Shown here: in pieces, positions 45,536-54,344 of the stretch
How positions within the stretch are numbered: position 1 is the first letter of the stretch
Layout: each line of letters starts with the position of its first letter
From: Shewanella sediminis HAW-EB3
GTDB taxonomy: Bacteria; Pseudomonadota; Gammaproteobacteria; Enterobacterales; Shewanellaceae
Length of the DNA stretch: 64,000 bases
Assembly (NCBI RefSeq): GCF_000018025.1
Contig: NC_009831.1
Span: 682,001-746,000 of the forward strand
Reading direction: 5' to 3'
The notes under the pieces: model-generated
The model's input: only the letters and a program-made list of their open reading frames with translations
Database searches by the model: none
Told to the model about the DNA's origin: nothing
Position numbers and translations under genes: made by a program

Positions 45536-47097
45536 TGAATGAAAAAGATAACGGCTACCTACTGGCTATCGATAATGGCACTCAGAGTGTCCGGGCACTT
45601 ATCTTCGATCTACAGGGACAATTGGTTGCCAAATCTCAGGTGAAGCTCATTCCCTATGTGTCACCTCAGTCTGGTTGGTGTGAGCAAAGTGGCGAGTATT
45701 ACTGGGATAAGTTGTGTCAGGCCTGCCAATCACTCTGGGCTCAAGGGATCGATAAGACAAGAATCAAAGGGATGTCTGTGACCACACAGCGCGGCACTAT
45801 GTTGCCCTTGGACTGCGAAGGTAACCCATTGCATGACGCCATATTATGGCTCGATCAGCGTAAAGCCGAACCGGAGAAAAATCTGGGAGGGATCTGGGAC
45901 CCGCTGTTTAAGGTGATGGGACTTAGCGAAACCATCAATACGTTTCGCAGCCGGGCACAGCCTAACTGGCTCTATCAGGCCAGGCGAGATCTATGGGATA
46001 AAACCTATAAATTTACCTTCCTGTCGGGCTTTTTTCACCACAGATTGACCGGCGAGTGGGTCGACTCATCGGGCTCGCAGGTGGGCTACCTTCCATTCGA
46101 TTACAGGAAACACAGGTGGGCAAAGAAGTGGGATTGGAAGTGGCGAGCGCTGAATGTGAGAGAGGATCAACTATTGCCCTTGGTCGATCCCGGCGATCGG
46201 ATCGGTGAGATCACGGCTCAGGCGAGTGCATTGACCGGGATCCCCGAAGGCTTGCCGGTGATCGCTGCCGCAGCAGACAAGGCATGTGAGGTCTTAGGCT
46301 CCGGCGGTCAACACTCAGATGTGGGCTGCCTGAGCTTCGGCACTACTGCAACCATCAATGTCACCATGAAACGTTACGTTGAGGCGGTGCGCTTTCTCCC
46401 CCCCTATCCGTCGGCCATTGCCGGTTCCTACTGTAGTGAAGTGATGCTGTATCGAGGCTTCTGGATGGTGAGCTGGTTTAAGGAGCAGTTTGCTCATATC
46501 GAGAAGGCAAAAGCGGATGAGGCGGGGATAGAGGCGGAAGCGCTATTCGATGAGTTGGTGAATACCGTACCTCCCGGCTCCATGGGCTTAATGCTTCAGC
46601 CCTATTGGGGCCCGGGTGTTAAGCAACCCGGCCCTGAAGCGAAAGGCGCCGTGATAGGCTTTGGAGATATTCATACCCGCGCTCACCTGTATCGGGCGAT
46701 ATTGGAGGGGCTGGCCTTCGGTCTTAAAGAGGGGCTGGAAGCCATCGAAAAGCGCAGTGGCTGCAAGATAAAAGAGCTTAGGGTATCCGGTGGTGGGGCG
46801 CAGAGTGATGCGGCCATGCAGATCGCCGCCGATGTATTCGGCTTAACCACGGTCAGGGCTCACACGGTAGAAACTTCGGGACTGGGCGCCGCCATCGATG
46901 CTGCGGTCGGACTGGGCTTACATCCGGATTTCGACAGCGCAATTAAGGCCATGGTGCATCAGGGGAAACGGTTCGAGCCCGATGCAGAGCATTATAAGAT
47001 GTATCAGCGACTCTATGGCGAGGTCTATCTCAATATCTATAAGAAGCTGCAACCGCTGTATTCTAAGATCAGGGATATAACGGGCTACCCTGAATAG
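45532..47097 (+). CDS. FGGY-family sugar/polyol kinase
   Basis: 521-residue FGGY kinase with the N-terminal phosphate loop LAIDNGTQSVRALIFDLQG-type motif (residues about 10-29) and the C-terminal VSGGGAQSDAAMQI motif (about 420-433). It resembles glycerol/xylulose kinases, but residues for specificity cannot be judged here. Start ATG 45532 overlaps the dehydrogenase stop by four bases. In this operon it would phosphorylate the incoming glycerol compound, perhaps an alkylglycerol. Last gene of the three. Confidence 0.9.
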   Translation: MMNEKDNGYLLAIDNGTQSVRALIFDLQGQLVAKSQVKLIPYVSPQSGWCEQSGEYYWDKLCQACQSLWAQGIDKTRIKGMSVTTQRGTMLPLDCEGNPLHDAILWLDQRKAEPEKNLGGIWDPLFKVMGLSETINTFRSRAQPNWLYQARRDLWDKTYKFTFLSGFFHHRLTGEWVDSSGSQVGYLPFDYRKHRWAKKWDWKWRALNVREDQLLPLVDPGDRIGEITAQASALTGIPEGLPVIAAAADKACEVLGSGGQHSDVGCLSFGTTATINVTMKRYVEAVRFLPPYPSAIAGSYCSEVMLYRGFWMVSWFKEQFAHIEKAKADEAGIEAEALFDELVNTVPPGSMGLMLQPYWGPGVKQPGPEAKGAVIGFGDIHTRAHLYRAILEGLAFGLKEGLEAIEKRSGCKIKELRVSGGGAQSDAAMQIAADVFGLTTVRAHTVETSGLGAAIDAAVGLGLHPDFDSAIKAMVHQGKRFEPDAEHYKMYQRLYGEVYLNIYKKLQPLYSKIRDITGYPE

Positions 47098-47207
47098 GCC
47101 GGGTCGTCAGAGTGGGGCGTTTTGACTTTTAGTAAGGGGATTGTGCCTTGTTAGGTTATCTTGGCAAAATCAGATGATAAATCTAAGGGATAAATGGACG
47201 TGCTGAT

Positions 47208-47483
47208 TTGAAATTCTCAGATATGAAATATAATTTTTGCTCCTTTGGTTTACTGATTGGCGCGTTCGTTTCCGTATTGGTGACATTAATTATTGTTGTC
47301 TGGGAATGGATCGAAAATCCGGGTGGTATCTTTCACGATCAGAATGGTACCAATTGGAATTTTGTTTTTGATACGGCCTCGAGCTGGTTTGTGCCTACAT
47401 TCATGTATGCTGCGCTCATTGTCACGGTACTCTACCTGCTGCTCTATGCAATACAGTGGATTAAACATGTTAGAAAAAGATAG
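47208..47483 (+). CDS. Hypothetical small membrane protein
   Basis: Up to 91 residues with two transmembrane segments (about 13-33 and 63-83) and a polar middle loop rich in Asn/Asp/Gly. Not recognised. The start may be TTG 47208 or ATG 47223; neither has a strong ribosome site (AAGGGATAAATGG lies further upstream). A basic C-terminus (KHVRKR) fits an inward orientation. It follows the kinase gene after 110 bases but is probably separate. Confidence 0.5.
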   Translation: MKFSDMKYNFCSFGLLIGAFVSVLVTLIIVVWEWIENPGGIFHDQNGTNWNFVFDTASSWFVPTFMYAALIVTVLYLLLYAIQWIKHVRKR

Positions 47484-47601
47484 CGTGATTCTTATCGCTG
47501 ATCTCAATATAGGGTAAGTAGGTGCAAATAATTCTGGGTACTTAGTATAGATAAGCTTGAATCCAGGGGGAGAGCCCTGGACTCAAGACGTAGTAAGCAG
47601 A

Positions 47602-47775
47602 TTAATAAAAGTCTCCGCCTATGGCTCGCTGCAGTGCAGCTGCTGCCAGTCGCTCTTCCAAGCGTTTTTTTACTTCACGTCTGTGTCTTAGGTCATCGGC
47701 GGCCCGTTGATTTTTTGGGGCCGTCATCGCTTCTATCTCTGCATCGTTGGGCACAAGGTCAATAATCTGAGCCAT
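47602..47775 (-). CDS. Small charged hypothetical protein (57 aa)
   Basis: 57 residues, ATG 47775 preceded by GAGGAG at 7 bases, which favours a real start over an upstream in-frame ATG at 47841. MAQIIDLVPNDAEIEAM is followed by a charged helix with RRxxxKRLEER (about 30-41) and an Ala-rich end. No family recognised. Possibly a small stress or regulatory protein. Confidence 0.65.
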   Translation of the reverse strand: MAQIIDLVPNDAEIEAMTAPKNQRAADDLRHRREVKKRLEERLAAAALQRAIGGDFY

Positions 47776-48080
47776 AACCAACTCCTCTCTTGTGAAATAC
47801 TTATGGCATTTTAATAGATGCCATCGATTAAGAAATGACACCGATATGGGTGTCGGAAAGTTAATGTAAAGAACAAAAAAAAGCGCTATAGCTTAAGACG
47901 TTAACTCGGGTGAGTCGGAAACATTAGTAAGCGCTGATGAGAAAGATATCAGGCTCTTGTGAGGAAAAGTGAGATCGATTTAACATTATCTGCAGAAGGG
48001 GAAAAAATTAACTTTTTGACTTTTTCCTAACCGATGAAAATAAATTATTAAATAATATCAGTTTGTTATGGATGGTTTGT

Positions 48081-48115
48081 GGATGCGCAATCGCTGTTTT
48101 AGTGATTGCGCATCC
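48081..48115. other. 15-bp hairpin in a gene-free stretch
   Basis: GGATGCGCAATCGCT (48081-48095) pairs with AGTGATTGCGCATCC (48101-48115), with one G:T, around GTTTT. No T-run is present on either side. It lies about 110 bases beyond the porin gene end in the 450-base gap 47776-48227, where nothing else is recognised. It could be an mRNA 3' structure or a protein-binding site. Confidence 0.55.
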
Positions 48116-48227
48116 AACTTGAGATCACAAATTGAAATTCTGGCATTCCCTTAAGATGTTTTTCAAACATCGGAAGATCCTTACATCAATTTGTTGTCAA
48201 AACTCATTTAAAGGTTATAGATTGAAA

Positions 48228-48926
48228 CTATAGGTCGAAGCTATAGCTGTATCCCAAAATCACTTTAGGATCGTCTTGCTCCAGATCGGTATCACTCACC
48301 ATAAATGAGACAGTTCCGATATCGGTGTCTTTATTTAGAGATAAAGAATAATCGGCGTAGCTATCGACATCGAACCATGCGGTGCTCACATCACCGGATG
48401 AATATCCGTAATGGAGATCTAAGCTTAATGTGTCTGAGAAAGGGAATGAAAAACCAGCCTGGATATAGGAGAGATCTTTTTCATCCAGCGGATCTGAAGC
48501 CACATCACTGTCGGCATTGACTATCTGAGAGTAACTTACCGAGAACCACTTCCAACTTAATGCCGCGGTAATTTCGCCAAAGTCTACGCTAGCATCACTA
48601 TCGGGGTAGGCATAATAGAGATAACCAATATCGTAGCCAAAGTCTTCACCAATTGAACCTGCATAACCAGCATAAAAATCAATTTCATAGCTTGTGTCAT
48701 CGCCAAAATCTACATTCGAAGCCCATGTGCCCAGATAGACACCGCTATCGTGTTCATAATCGATACCCCCTTGAACGGCGACAGCGTCCTGAGTCTGAGT
48801 GACTCCTCGCCAGAGGTAGTTAGAGCTGGCACCAATATTTGCAGTGACACTTGCATTAGCGCAAAAGGTCATTAATAGGCCTGAGGCCAGTATAGAGGTC
48901 GTTCTGAGTGCTTGTTTCATATTCAT
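48228..48926 (-). CDS. TorF family putative porin
   Basis: 232 residues. Signal peptide (about 1-25, FCANAS) and the TorF-type start GASSNYLWRGVTQTQDAVAV, followed by about twelve amphipathic strands rich in Asp, Ser and Tyr. It is a member of the proteobacterial putative-porin family named in Shewanella and related bacteria; transport specificity is not known. ATG 48926 has a good AGGGAAT-type site. It is separated from HU by about 270 bases. Confidence 0.9.
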   Translation of the reverse strand: MNMKQALRTTSILASGLLMTFCANASVTANIGASSNYLWRGVTQTQDAVAVQGGIDYEHDSGVYLGTWASNVDFGDDTSYEIDFYAGYAGSIGEDFGYDIGYLYYAYPDSDASVDFGEITAALSWKWFSVSYSQIVNADSDVASDPLDEKDLSYIQAGFSFPFSDTLSLDLHYGYSSGDVSTAWFDVDSYADYSLSLNKDTDIGTVSFMVSDTDLEQDDPKVILGYSYSFDL

Positions 48927-49146
48927 TCCCTTTCATTGATGAGCCAGTTCATTTTTGTTATTACTGACTGAGAAAGGACTGCTAATCTTGTGCCATATTT
49001 TATTGCTTACAATATCAAAGGTTTACGTTTTCACACCCCAAGATTACATAGCTGGTGGTTATTATTGGAGCAGAAAATGCACTCGACTAGTGCAACTTAT
49101 AACTGTCGAATACTGGCGGGAGCTTGATGTTTCGAAAAACGGATAC

Positions 49147-49173
49147 AAAAAAACCTCCAGTTGGAGGTTTTTA
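49147..49173. terminator. Bidirectional terminator next to HU
   Basis: AAAACCTCC and GGAGGTTTT pair around AGTT (49150-49171), with A-rich and T-rich flanks, so it can act in both directions. It sits 27 bases beyond the HU stop. Confidence 0.85.
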
Positions 49174-49197
49174 TTCATAAACAATGAAAAAGCGTGA

Positions 49198-49470
49198 TTA
49201 GTTAACGCTATCTTTCAGAGTCTTACCAGCTTTAAATTTTGGAACGGTCGCTGCTGGGATTTGGATCTCTTTACCCGTTTGTGGGTTACGACCAGTGCGT
49301 GCAGCGCGATTAGAAGTTTCAAAAGAACCAAAACCAACGATAGAGATCTTATCACCATTTTTCATCGCTTCGGTGACAGTCTCTTCAAAAGATTTTAGTG
49401 CGCGTGCAGCTTCTGCTTTAGTCAGTTCCGCATTCTCAGCTATTTTTGCAACAAGTTCAGTCTTATTCAT
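49198..49470 (-). CDS. hup: DNA-binding protein HU
   Basis: 90-residue HU-family histone-like protein that bends and compacts DNA as a dimer. The complete pattern is visible: [38 protein letters not shown] and [20 protein letters not shown]. It is closer to HU than to IHF because of the RNPQTGKEI arm and the VPxFxAGK ending. Alpha and beta types cannot be told apart reliably. It stands alone, with its own terminator. Confidence 0.97.
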   Translation of the reverse strand: MNKTELVAKIAENAELTKAEAARALKSFEETVTEAMKNGDKISIVGFGSFETSNRAARTGRNPQTGKEIQIPAATVPKFKAGKTLKDSVN

Positions 49471-49729
49471 TTGAATAGTCTCTTCTTTCCGTAGATTTAA
49501 TTATACCAATCACATTATATACTTAGCAATTGCTGCACCTAACATGCCATAAGCTATGTCATATTAAAAGAGCTTTAGCGCTCAGAATTGCCCTTTGAGG
49601 TCAAAATTTGTCTAAAAATAGATCAATTTACATCTGTTGGCCTAATGAACAAGCATTCTGTCGAGTCGTTCAGCTGCTTGCCTTTAGAATGAGTGATGCA
49701 TTCTCTCTCTTTTAATCCATATTCTGCGG

Positions 49730-50527
49730 TCATTCATCGAGCAACTGATAGAGGATCTGCTTAACAAGTTGAGGTTCGAAGGGTTTATCGCAAAGGGCAT
49801 TGACGCCTGCCTGGGAAACATTGCTGAGATGAGCATCATTGGCCTCAGACGACACCATAAGGATGGGAATATGAGATTGCTGACTATGGTTACGAATAAA
49901 TTGAGTCAAGGCTAAGCCATCGACACTGGGCATATTGTAATCTGTGATCACTAAATCAAACATATTCAATTTCATTATTTCGATGGCTTCAGCCCCATCT
50001 ACTGCTTCGGTGATCAACTGAAGGCCTAAATTTGAAATTGTTCGTCTTATGATCTTTCGAGCCATCTTACTGTCATCGACAACCAGGACTCTAAGGCTAT
50101 GTACATCGAAGTGACTGAGATCTAGCTCATCCTGGCTTAAGAGATCGATGGTGGCATTGAGCGCTTTACCTAAGTGTTCGGATGAGAATGGCTTAGGAAG
50201 AATGGATACCACGCCAGACTGTCTATAAACCTCTAGCTGTTCACGGCGGCATTCACTGGAGACCAACATAAATTGAATGTCTTTATACTCGTTGGTCTCT
50301 TTTAATTGTTTAAGCAGATCTAATGCTGTGCCATCTTCGAAATGCATAGCACTGGCAACCAGATCAGGATGATGGCGACTAATGATGGTTTGGGCTTCAG
50401 TTAGACTCGTTGCAGTTTGAATATTGCAGATGCCTTCATGAGTTAGCCTGCTACAGATAATTTTTCTCTGAGTATCGGAAGGCTCGACAAGAAGTATTGA
50501 AAGTTCACTAGGCAATAATGTGCTCAT
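49730..50527 (-). CDS. Tandem two-receiver response regulator (first receiver degenerate)
   Basis: 265 residues with two REC domains and no output domain. The second (about 145-262) has the normal acidic pocket (LVVDD), phosphoacceptor DLVITDYNMP and conserved Ser and Lys (MVSSEA, DKPF). The first (about 10-125) has LVEPSD in place of the acidic pair and DLVASAMHFED where the phosphoacceptor should be, so it probably cannot be phosphorylated, although its C-terminal LPKPF is retained. A hypothetical protein follows. The kinase partner is not in the window. Confidence 0.93.
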   Translation of the reverse strand: MSTLLPSELSILLVEPSDTQRKIICSRLTHEGICNIQTATSLTEAQTIISRHHPDLVASAMHFEDGTALDLLKQLKETNEYKDIQFMLVSSECRREQLEVYRQSGVVSILPKPFSSEHLGKALNATIDLLSQDELDLSHFDVHSLRVLVVDDSKMARKIIRRTISNLGLQLITEAVDGAEAIEIMKLNMFDLVITDYNMPSVDGLALTQFIRNHSQQSHIPILMVSSEANDAHLSNVSQAGVNALCDKPFEPQLVKQILYQLLDE

Positions 50528-50624
50528 AGTCTCGATTCTTATTATTAGTATGTGGCGGCTAAACTACCCTAAAGACAACATCTTAGCAACAATCGCCCAC
50601 CTAACTCATCGGTTCACTTCGTCT

Positions 50625-51017
50625 TTATTCTGCAGTGTTACGGACCAGATAGGCTTTTGTCGTTTTAGAAAAGGCGACCCAAAACTGAAAGGCCAATAGG
50701 AGCAGACCAGAGACGGCGATTAATGGTACCGGGATCTCTTGGTTATTGAGCACAACTTTCACATCGTCAGGTGTTATCTGATAAGCGATGATGGCGGTCC
50801 CGGCAAGTGCTGCCAAGCCTAATGTCTGAATGAAAAGATAGACTTTAAATGCGATGCCTGCCCAACTGGTTCTCATTGCCAAGCCAAAGAGCACGGGGAT
50901 CACGCCTAATGAAAACAGATCTATGGCTTGAATGCTCACGGCTCGCCAAGTAGCGACTATGGCAAGCAGGGCGTAAAGCAACATGATGATGGAGAGTGCC
51001 ATAGTTGGTTTTTTCAT
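50625..51017 (-). CDS. Hypothetical membrane protein
   Basis: 130 residues with four predicted transmembrane helices (about 6-24, 33-49, 56-82, 98-116) and a short periplasmic loop (QITPDDVKVVLNNQEIPVP) between the last two. Not recognised. A good ribosome site is seen before ATG 51017 (GAGACACTC-type, weak). It is upstream of the two-receiver regulator with about 100 bases between; cotranscription is possible. Confidence 0.7.
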   Translation of the reverse strand: MKKPTMALSIIMLLYALLAIVATWRAVSIQAIDLFSLGVIPVLFGLAMRTSWAGIAFKVYLFIQTLGLAALAGTAIIAYQITPDDVKVVLNNQEIPVPLIAVSGLLLLAFQFWVAFSKTTKAYLVRNTAE

Positions 51018-51131
51018 TGAGTGTCTCTTTGGTAGCGCTTAATAGCGGCGAGTGTAAAAAAATCAGACTTAAGAGTCAAAATCTAACTGATATAGATTAG
51101 AATAGCGGGAGGAAAACAGAGTGAGAGTTTT

Positions 51132-51641
51132 ATGACCGAAACAGAATTTTGGCAGCTAGTAACGAGAACTACCCCGGATCAAGACCAGATCAGCTTAGCC
51201 GAGAATTTAAAGGGTAAACTTGAGCAGCTCAGTGATGAGCAGCTTGTTGAGTTTGATAAGTTCTTTGGGCAACAGATGCGTCGGTCATATTCCTGGTCGG
51301 TATGGGGGGCTGCCTATATCATTACCGGATGTGACTCTGAATATGCCTTTGCTGAGTTCCGCTGTTTTCTTATCTCATTAGGTAAAGACTGGTATGACAA
51401 AGTTATTGTTAATCCTGATGATCTGGGGCTGCTTATACAATGGCCGGAAAAGGATGGCTATGCCTATCCATTTTTAGATGAATATGACTTAATCGCCGGA
51501 CAACTTTTTGAAGATAGGACGGATAGGGAATTGCCTTTCGTACCTTCGGGAATGGCCACTCCTCAGGGGAAGAAGTTCTCGACCAAGAAGAAACAACTTA
51601 AAGCGACTTACCCTCAATTGAGTGCGGCGTTTCCGTTTTAG
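51132..51641 (+). CDS. DUF4240 domain protein
   Basis: 169 residues. The N-terminal about 130 residues fit DUF4240: FWQLV near the start, QLSDEQLVEFDKFFGQQM, WSVWGAAYIITGCDSEYAF and FRCFLISLGKDWYD. The domain is frequent in Actinobacteria and scattered in other phyla; function is unknown. The C-terminus is basic (KKFSTKKKQLK). ATG 51132 preceded by a weak GAGAG. It is convergent with the small secreted protein and shares a bidirectional terminator. Confidence 0.9.
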   Translation: MTETEFWQLVTRTTPDQDQISLAENLKGKLEQLSDEQLVEFDKFFGQQMRRSYSWSVWGAAYIITGCDSEYAFAEFRCFLISLGKDWYDKVIVNPDDLGLLIQWPEKDGYAYPFLDEYDLIAGQLFEDRTDRELPFVPSGMATPQGKKFSTKKKQLKATYPQLSAAFPF

Positions 51642-51654
51642 TACTTATGTGAGA

Positions 51655-51687
51655 TAGGAAAAAAGCGAGGATGTCCTCGCTTTTTGT
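51655..51687. terminator. Bidirectional terminator
   Basis: AAAAAAGCGAGGA and TCCTCGCTTTTT (51659-51685) form a perfect stem with a 2-base loop and A/T flanks. It serves the DUF4240 gene and the small secreted protein gene, which are convergent. Confidence 0.9.
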
Positions 51688-51710
51688 TAGATGTTGTTTT
51701 TACCCGAACG

Positions 51711-52022
51711 TTATTCGTAACAGACTTCGGCATCACTATCATATTGCAGACCATTATCATCGCAGGTTTTATCCATAAACTGCTCCTCAGCCGTCGATAA
51801 CTCCGCATCGAAATCATGTAGCTGGCTCTCAATCAAAGAGCTCTCTGATTCACTCTGTTGCGTGGCTAAAATCTCCAAATGGTGATTCACAGCAGCCTGT
51901 TCTATGGGCGTCAACTCATCTGCTTTTGCCTGCCCGACAAATGCGCTTGCGATTAGCAAGGCGGCGATGAAGGCGATCTTGCCTGAGAACATGACCTTGG
52001 TTTGCGTGATTGAGTGGCTCAT
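51711..52022 (-). CDS. Small secreted protein with C-terminal Cys-x13-Cys motif
   Basis: 103 residues. Signal peptide (about 12-34, ending AKADE) after a short leader; GGAG at 7 bases supports ATG 52022 although an ATG 10 codons later (51992) would give a more typical signal. The mature part is acidic and helical with Gln/Ser/Glu, and the last 20 residues carry CDDNGLQYDSDAEVC. A related 93-residue protein at 52473-52754 has the same C-x13-C ending and size. Not recognised; a periplasmic role is likely. Confidence 0.75.
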   Translation of the reverse strand: MSHSITQTKVMFSGKIAFIAALLIASAFVGQAKADELTPIEQAAVNHHLEILATQQSESESSLIESQLHDFDAELSTAEEQFMDKTCDDNGLQYDSDAEVCYE

Positions 52023-52472
52023 AAATTTTCTCCAAATGTGAAATCGTGACCATAAAGGAACCGTTTGCTCTCTCCGGGACTTTCAATAAAGAGGAGTAAG
52101 AGGTGTCATCCTAAGGGAATTTGTCTGTATTAATTAATGCGTATATTACCCGGTAAAAGATGTACCAGAGCTGAATGAAAAATGAGCAGTTCTTGTTCCG
52201 GATACCTGAGGGCTTGAAGTTCTAATTATTGACGGAGCTGGAGATGATCCACTGTAGGAGTGGCTTTAGCCGCGAATGGTTCTTTGCGAGCAGTTTTGAA
52301 TGCTTGAGCCTTAGTCGTCACTCTGAACTTGTTCCAGAATTTATGTTTTTTATGCCTTAGGTACTGAAGACCGAAGAGGAACTAATCGGGTTATCCTTGC
52401 TAATGCCTCTGTTTGCTTGCCCTATAAACAAAACAGAGGCCTGATTGCCTCTATCTGTTTAAGCGTTATCGA
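52023..52472. other. Gene-free stretch between two related secreted proteins
   Basis: Nearly 450 bases without a convincing gene. A REP-like palindrome lies at 52253-52275. The segment 52290-52440 contains an ORF-like stretch, but no start or ribosome site was found. The promoter of the 103-residue gene must be in the right-hand part. Confidence 0.5.
52253..52275. repeat. REP-like palindromic element, copy 2
   Basis: TGTAGGAGTGGCTTTAGCCG plus CGA differs from 18695-18717 by one base (T for C). The palindrome core GGCTTTAGCC is retained. Confidence 0.7.
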
Positions 52473-52754
52473 TTATTGCTCTACACAGAGTTCGTCACCC
52501 GTATTCAGGTCGACTCTGTATTCTGTACAGATAGGCTGTAACAGGTCGAGTTCTTCATCTTTGAGTTGATTCTCAATAGCCTCTAACTGCCTGTCTGCGC
52601 TCATATCTTCTGTGAGAGCTTCATATTGAGACAGTATTTCATCGGCAGATGTTGCGCTCTCGTCGATACTTATAAGTTCGCTTGCATTCACACCCATCAC
52701 AAACGGAAAGGTAAAGAGGCTGATAAGTAAGGTGTTTTTTATGCTAAATGTCAT
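52473..52754 (-). CDS. Small secreted protein, paralogue of the 103-residue protein
   Basis: 93 residues. Signal peptide (about 1-24, VNASE) and an acidic helical mature part, ending in CTEYRVDLNTGDELC, which has the same C-x13-C spacing as the protein at 51711-52022. ATG 52754 follows AGGAG at 7 bases. The two paralogues are in the same orientation, about 450 bases apart. Confidence 0.75.
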   Translation of the reverse strand: MTFSIKNTLLISLFTFPFVMGVNASELISIDESATSADEILSQYEALTEDMSADRQLEAIENQLKDEELDLLQPICTEYRVDLNTGDELCVEQ

Positions 52755-52932
52755 AGTGTTGCTCCTATACACATAATGAGGGATACCCCTCCGAAATATG
52801 GAAGCGGGATATTAACATTGGAAACTTGAACATTTGCTGAATTGATAGTGGAACAGCGGTTATTACTCGTCATTAAAATAGCTGTAGACTACACGGTTAG
52901 CTATTCTGAGCCTGAGCTTATCACTTCTTTAT

Positions 52933-53238
52933 CTACTCATTTTCCATCGTCTCGCATTGGAACCCTTGGCGGCTCGAGTCAAAACGGCATCTTAACCCAC
53001 ATTCCCATGGGGCTTGATCATTCTCCACAGATTTCTCCAATGAATAGGCTCTACATGAGGGGTAATCTTCGAAGTCATCGACTTTTTTATATCGACCCGA
53101 GTTATAGCCATTGGTATAGACAAAAGAGGACCAGGTTTCTGGTTCATCGGAGGCTTCGGATTGGTTAATCAGATAGAGCGTGATTCCGAGGGTCACAAAA
53201 AGGGTAATAACAAAGATAATGGGTAGAGAGTTTTTCAT
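52933..53238 (-). CDS. Small Cys-containing anchored protein
   Basis: 101 residues with one N-terminal hydrophobic segment (about 6-24) followed by a periplasmic domain with four cysteines, including PSCRAY, WECGLRC and FQCET. It starts ATG 53238 without a strong ribosome site. Not recognised. The four cysteines suggest two disulfides. Neighbours on the same strand are the two small secreted proteins. Confidence 0.6.
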   Translation of the reverse strand: MKNSLPIIFVITLFVTLGITLYLINQSEASDEPETWSSFVYTNGYNSGRYKKVDDFEDYPSCRAYSLEKSVENDQAPWECGLRCRFDSSRQGFQCETMENE

Positions 53239-53655
53239 TTACGAAACGGCCCGGTATAGAAAGAGCAGATATTCTATACTCAAGTGATACCAATCGGTAT
53301 AGGAAAGTGATCTACTAAGAGTTTTTTGGCAACCGAATTCAAGGCGAATGGTGAGGAGATGTTTGCTCCTTAATACTAGCTCCTCGTTGATATCACATAC
53401 CTGGCCTTGATAAGTATTGATACAGTTTCTTGCATTTGCAATGAGAACAAATCGTGAGTGTGGCGGTCTATTTTTAATAGTGCAGCTATACAGCTGCATA
53501 GGCATTAATTACTTTGCATTAAGCCCATATTCAGGATAGGTTTTGTATATTAAATCAGCACCCGTACAAATACCTTCTTAATACTTAATACCGATATCAA
53601 TAGCATTTGCAAAGATTTGGCTATAAACATCCTAGTTCAGCCTTTGGAGGCTCAT

Positions 53656-54180
53656 ATGAAGTTAACCTATATATTATTTGCGGGAGTATTAACTTCCACT
53701 GCTGTGATTGCAGCAGATGAAACTGTTGAAAATCCAGTGACCGAGCAAGGAGTGGTAAAAATTGAGTGGCAAGATCCCAAGAGCTTTCGTGATGTGAAGG
53801 CGGTCGGTGATATTCAATCCCGATATGAAAAAAGAACATTTGATACCCTGACTAAGAACTTGAATAGAGAGGCGAGTAAAACATTAAAGAGTGAGCAAAA
53901 GCTTGAGATGCTGGTGACAGATCTCGACCTCGCCGGTGATGTCAGGCCCACTTTTGGCGCCACGATGAATGATATTCGCTTAGTTGAAGAGCTCTATCCT
54001 CCACGCATCACTTTCAGCTATAAAATTCTCGAAGGAGACAAGGTCATTATGGCTGGCGATGAGAAGTTGACCGATATGGGGTTTATGCAAAGGGTTGGGC
54101 GCGCGAGTGATAAGCCGATGAGATACGAGTCAAAAATGCTTACTGACTGGCTGAAAAAGACGGTTGAACCTAAGTTGTAA
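53656..54180 (+). CDS. DUF3016 family periplasmic protein
   Basis: 174 residues. Signal peptide (about 1-19, VIAADE) and a DUF3016-type domain: VKIEWQDPKSFRDVKAVGD (about 37-55) and a LxxMLVTDLDLAGDVRPTF-like segment. GGAGG lies 5 bases before ATG 53656, so the longer frame from 53617 is rejected. Function is unknown. A clear terminator follows. Confidence 0.92.
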   Translation: MKLTYILFAGVLTSTAVIAADETVENPVTEQGVVKIEWQDPKSFRDVKAVGDIQSRYEKRTFDTLTKNLNREASKTLKSEQKLEMLVTDLDLAGDVRPTFGATMNDIRLVEELYPPRITFSYKILEGDKVIMAGDEKLTDMGFMQRVGRASDKPMRYESKMLTDWLKKTVEPKL

Positions 54181-54208
54181 TGAGCCGTTAAGTGACTCCG
54201 GAATGTTT

Positions 54209-54248
54209 AAAAAGGCTAAATGAGCTGACTGCTTGTTTAGCCTTTTTT
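54209..54248 (+). terminator. Rho-independent terminator
   Basis: AAAAGGCTAAA (54210-54220) pairs with TTTAGCCTTTT (54236-54246) around a 15-base loop and continues in T. It ends transcription of the DUF3016 gene. Confidence 0.85.
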
Positions 54249-54344
54249 CTGTTGATGATTATCTTTATCATCATAACCAAAACCGCAAGAATACTATGGT
54301 GCTAAAATGATGGTCAGGTGACAGAATCACCTGTGGAGCACTGT

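Noticed and set aside
48955..49197. 80-codon plus-strand frame before HU
   Set aside because: It runs through the clear HU terminator and has no ribosome site.
53239..53505. 88-codon minus-strand frame directly before the 101-residue gene
   Set aside because: Sequence resembles intergenic repeat material and the frame lacks a ribosome site; its stop touches the next ATG by chance.
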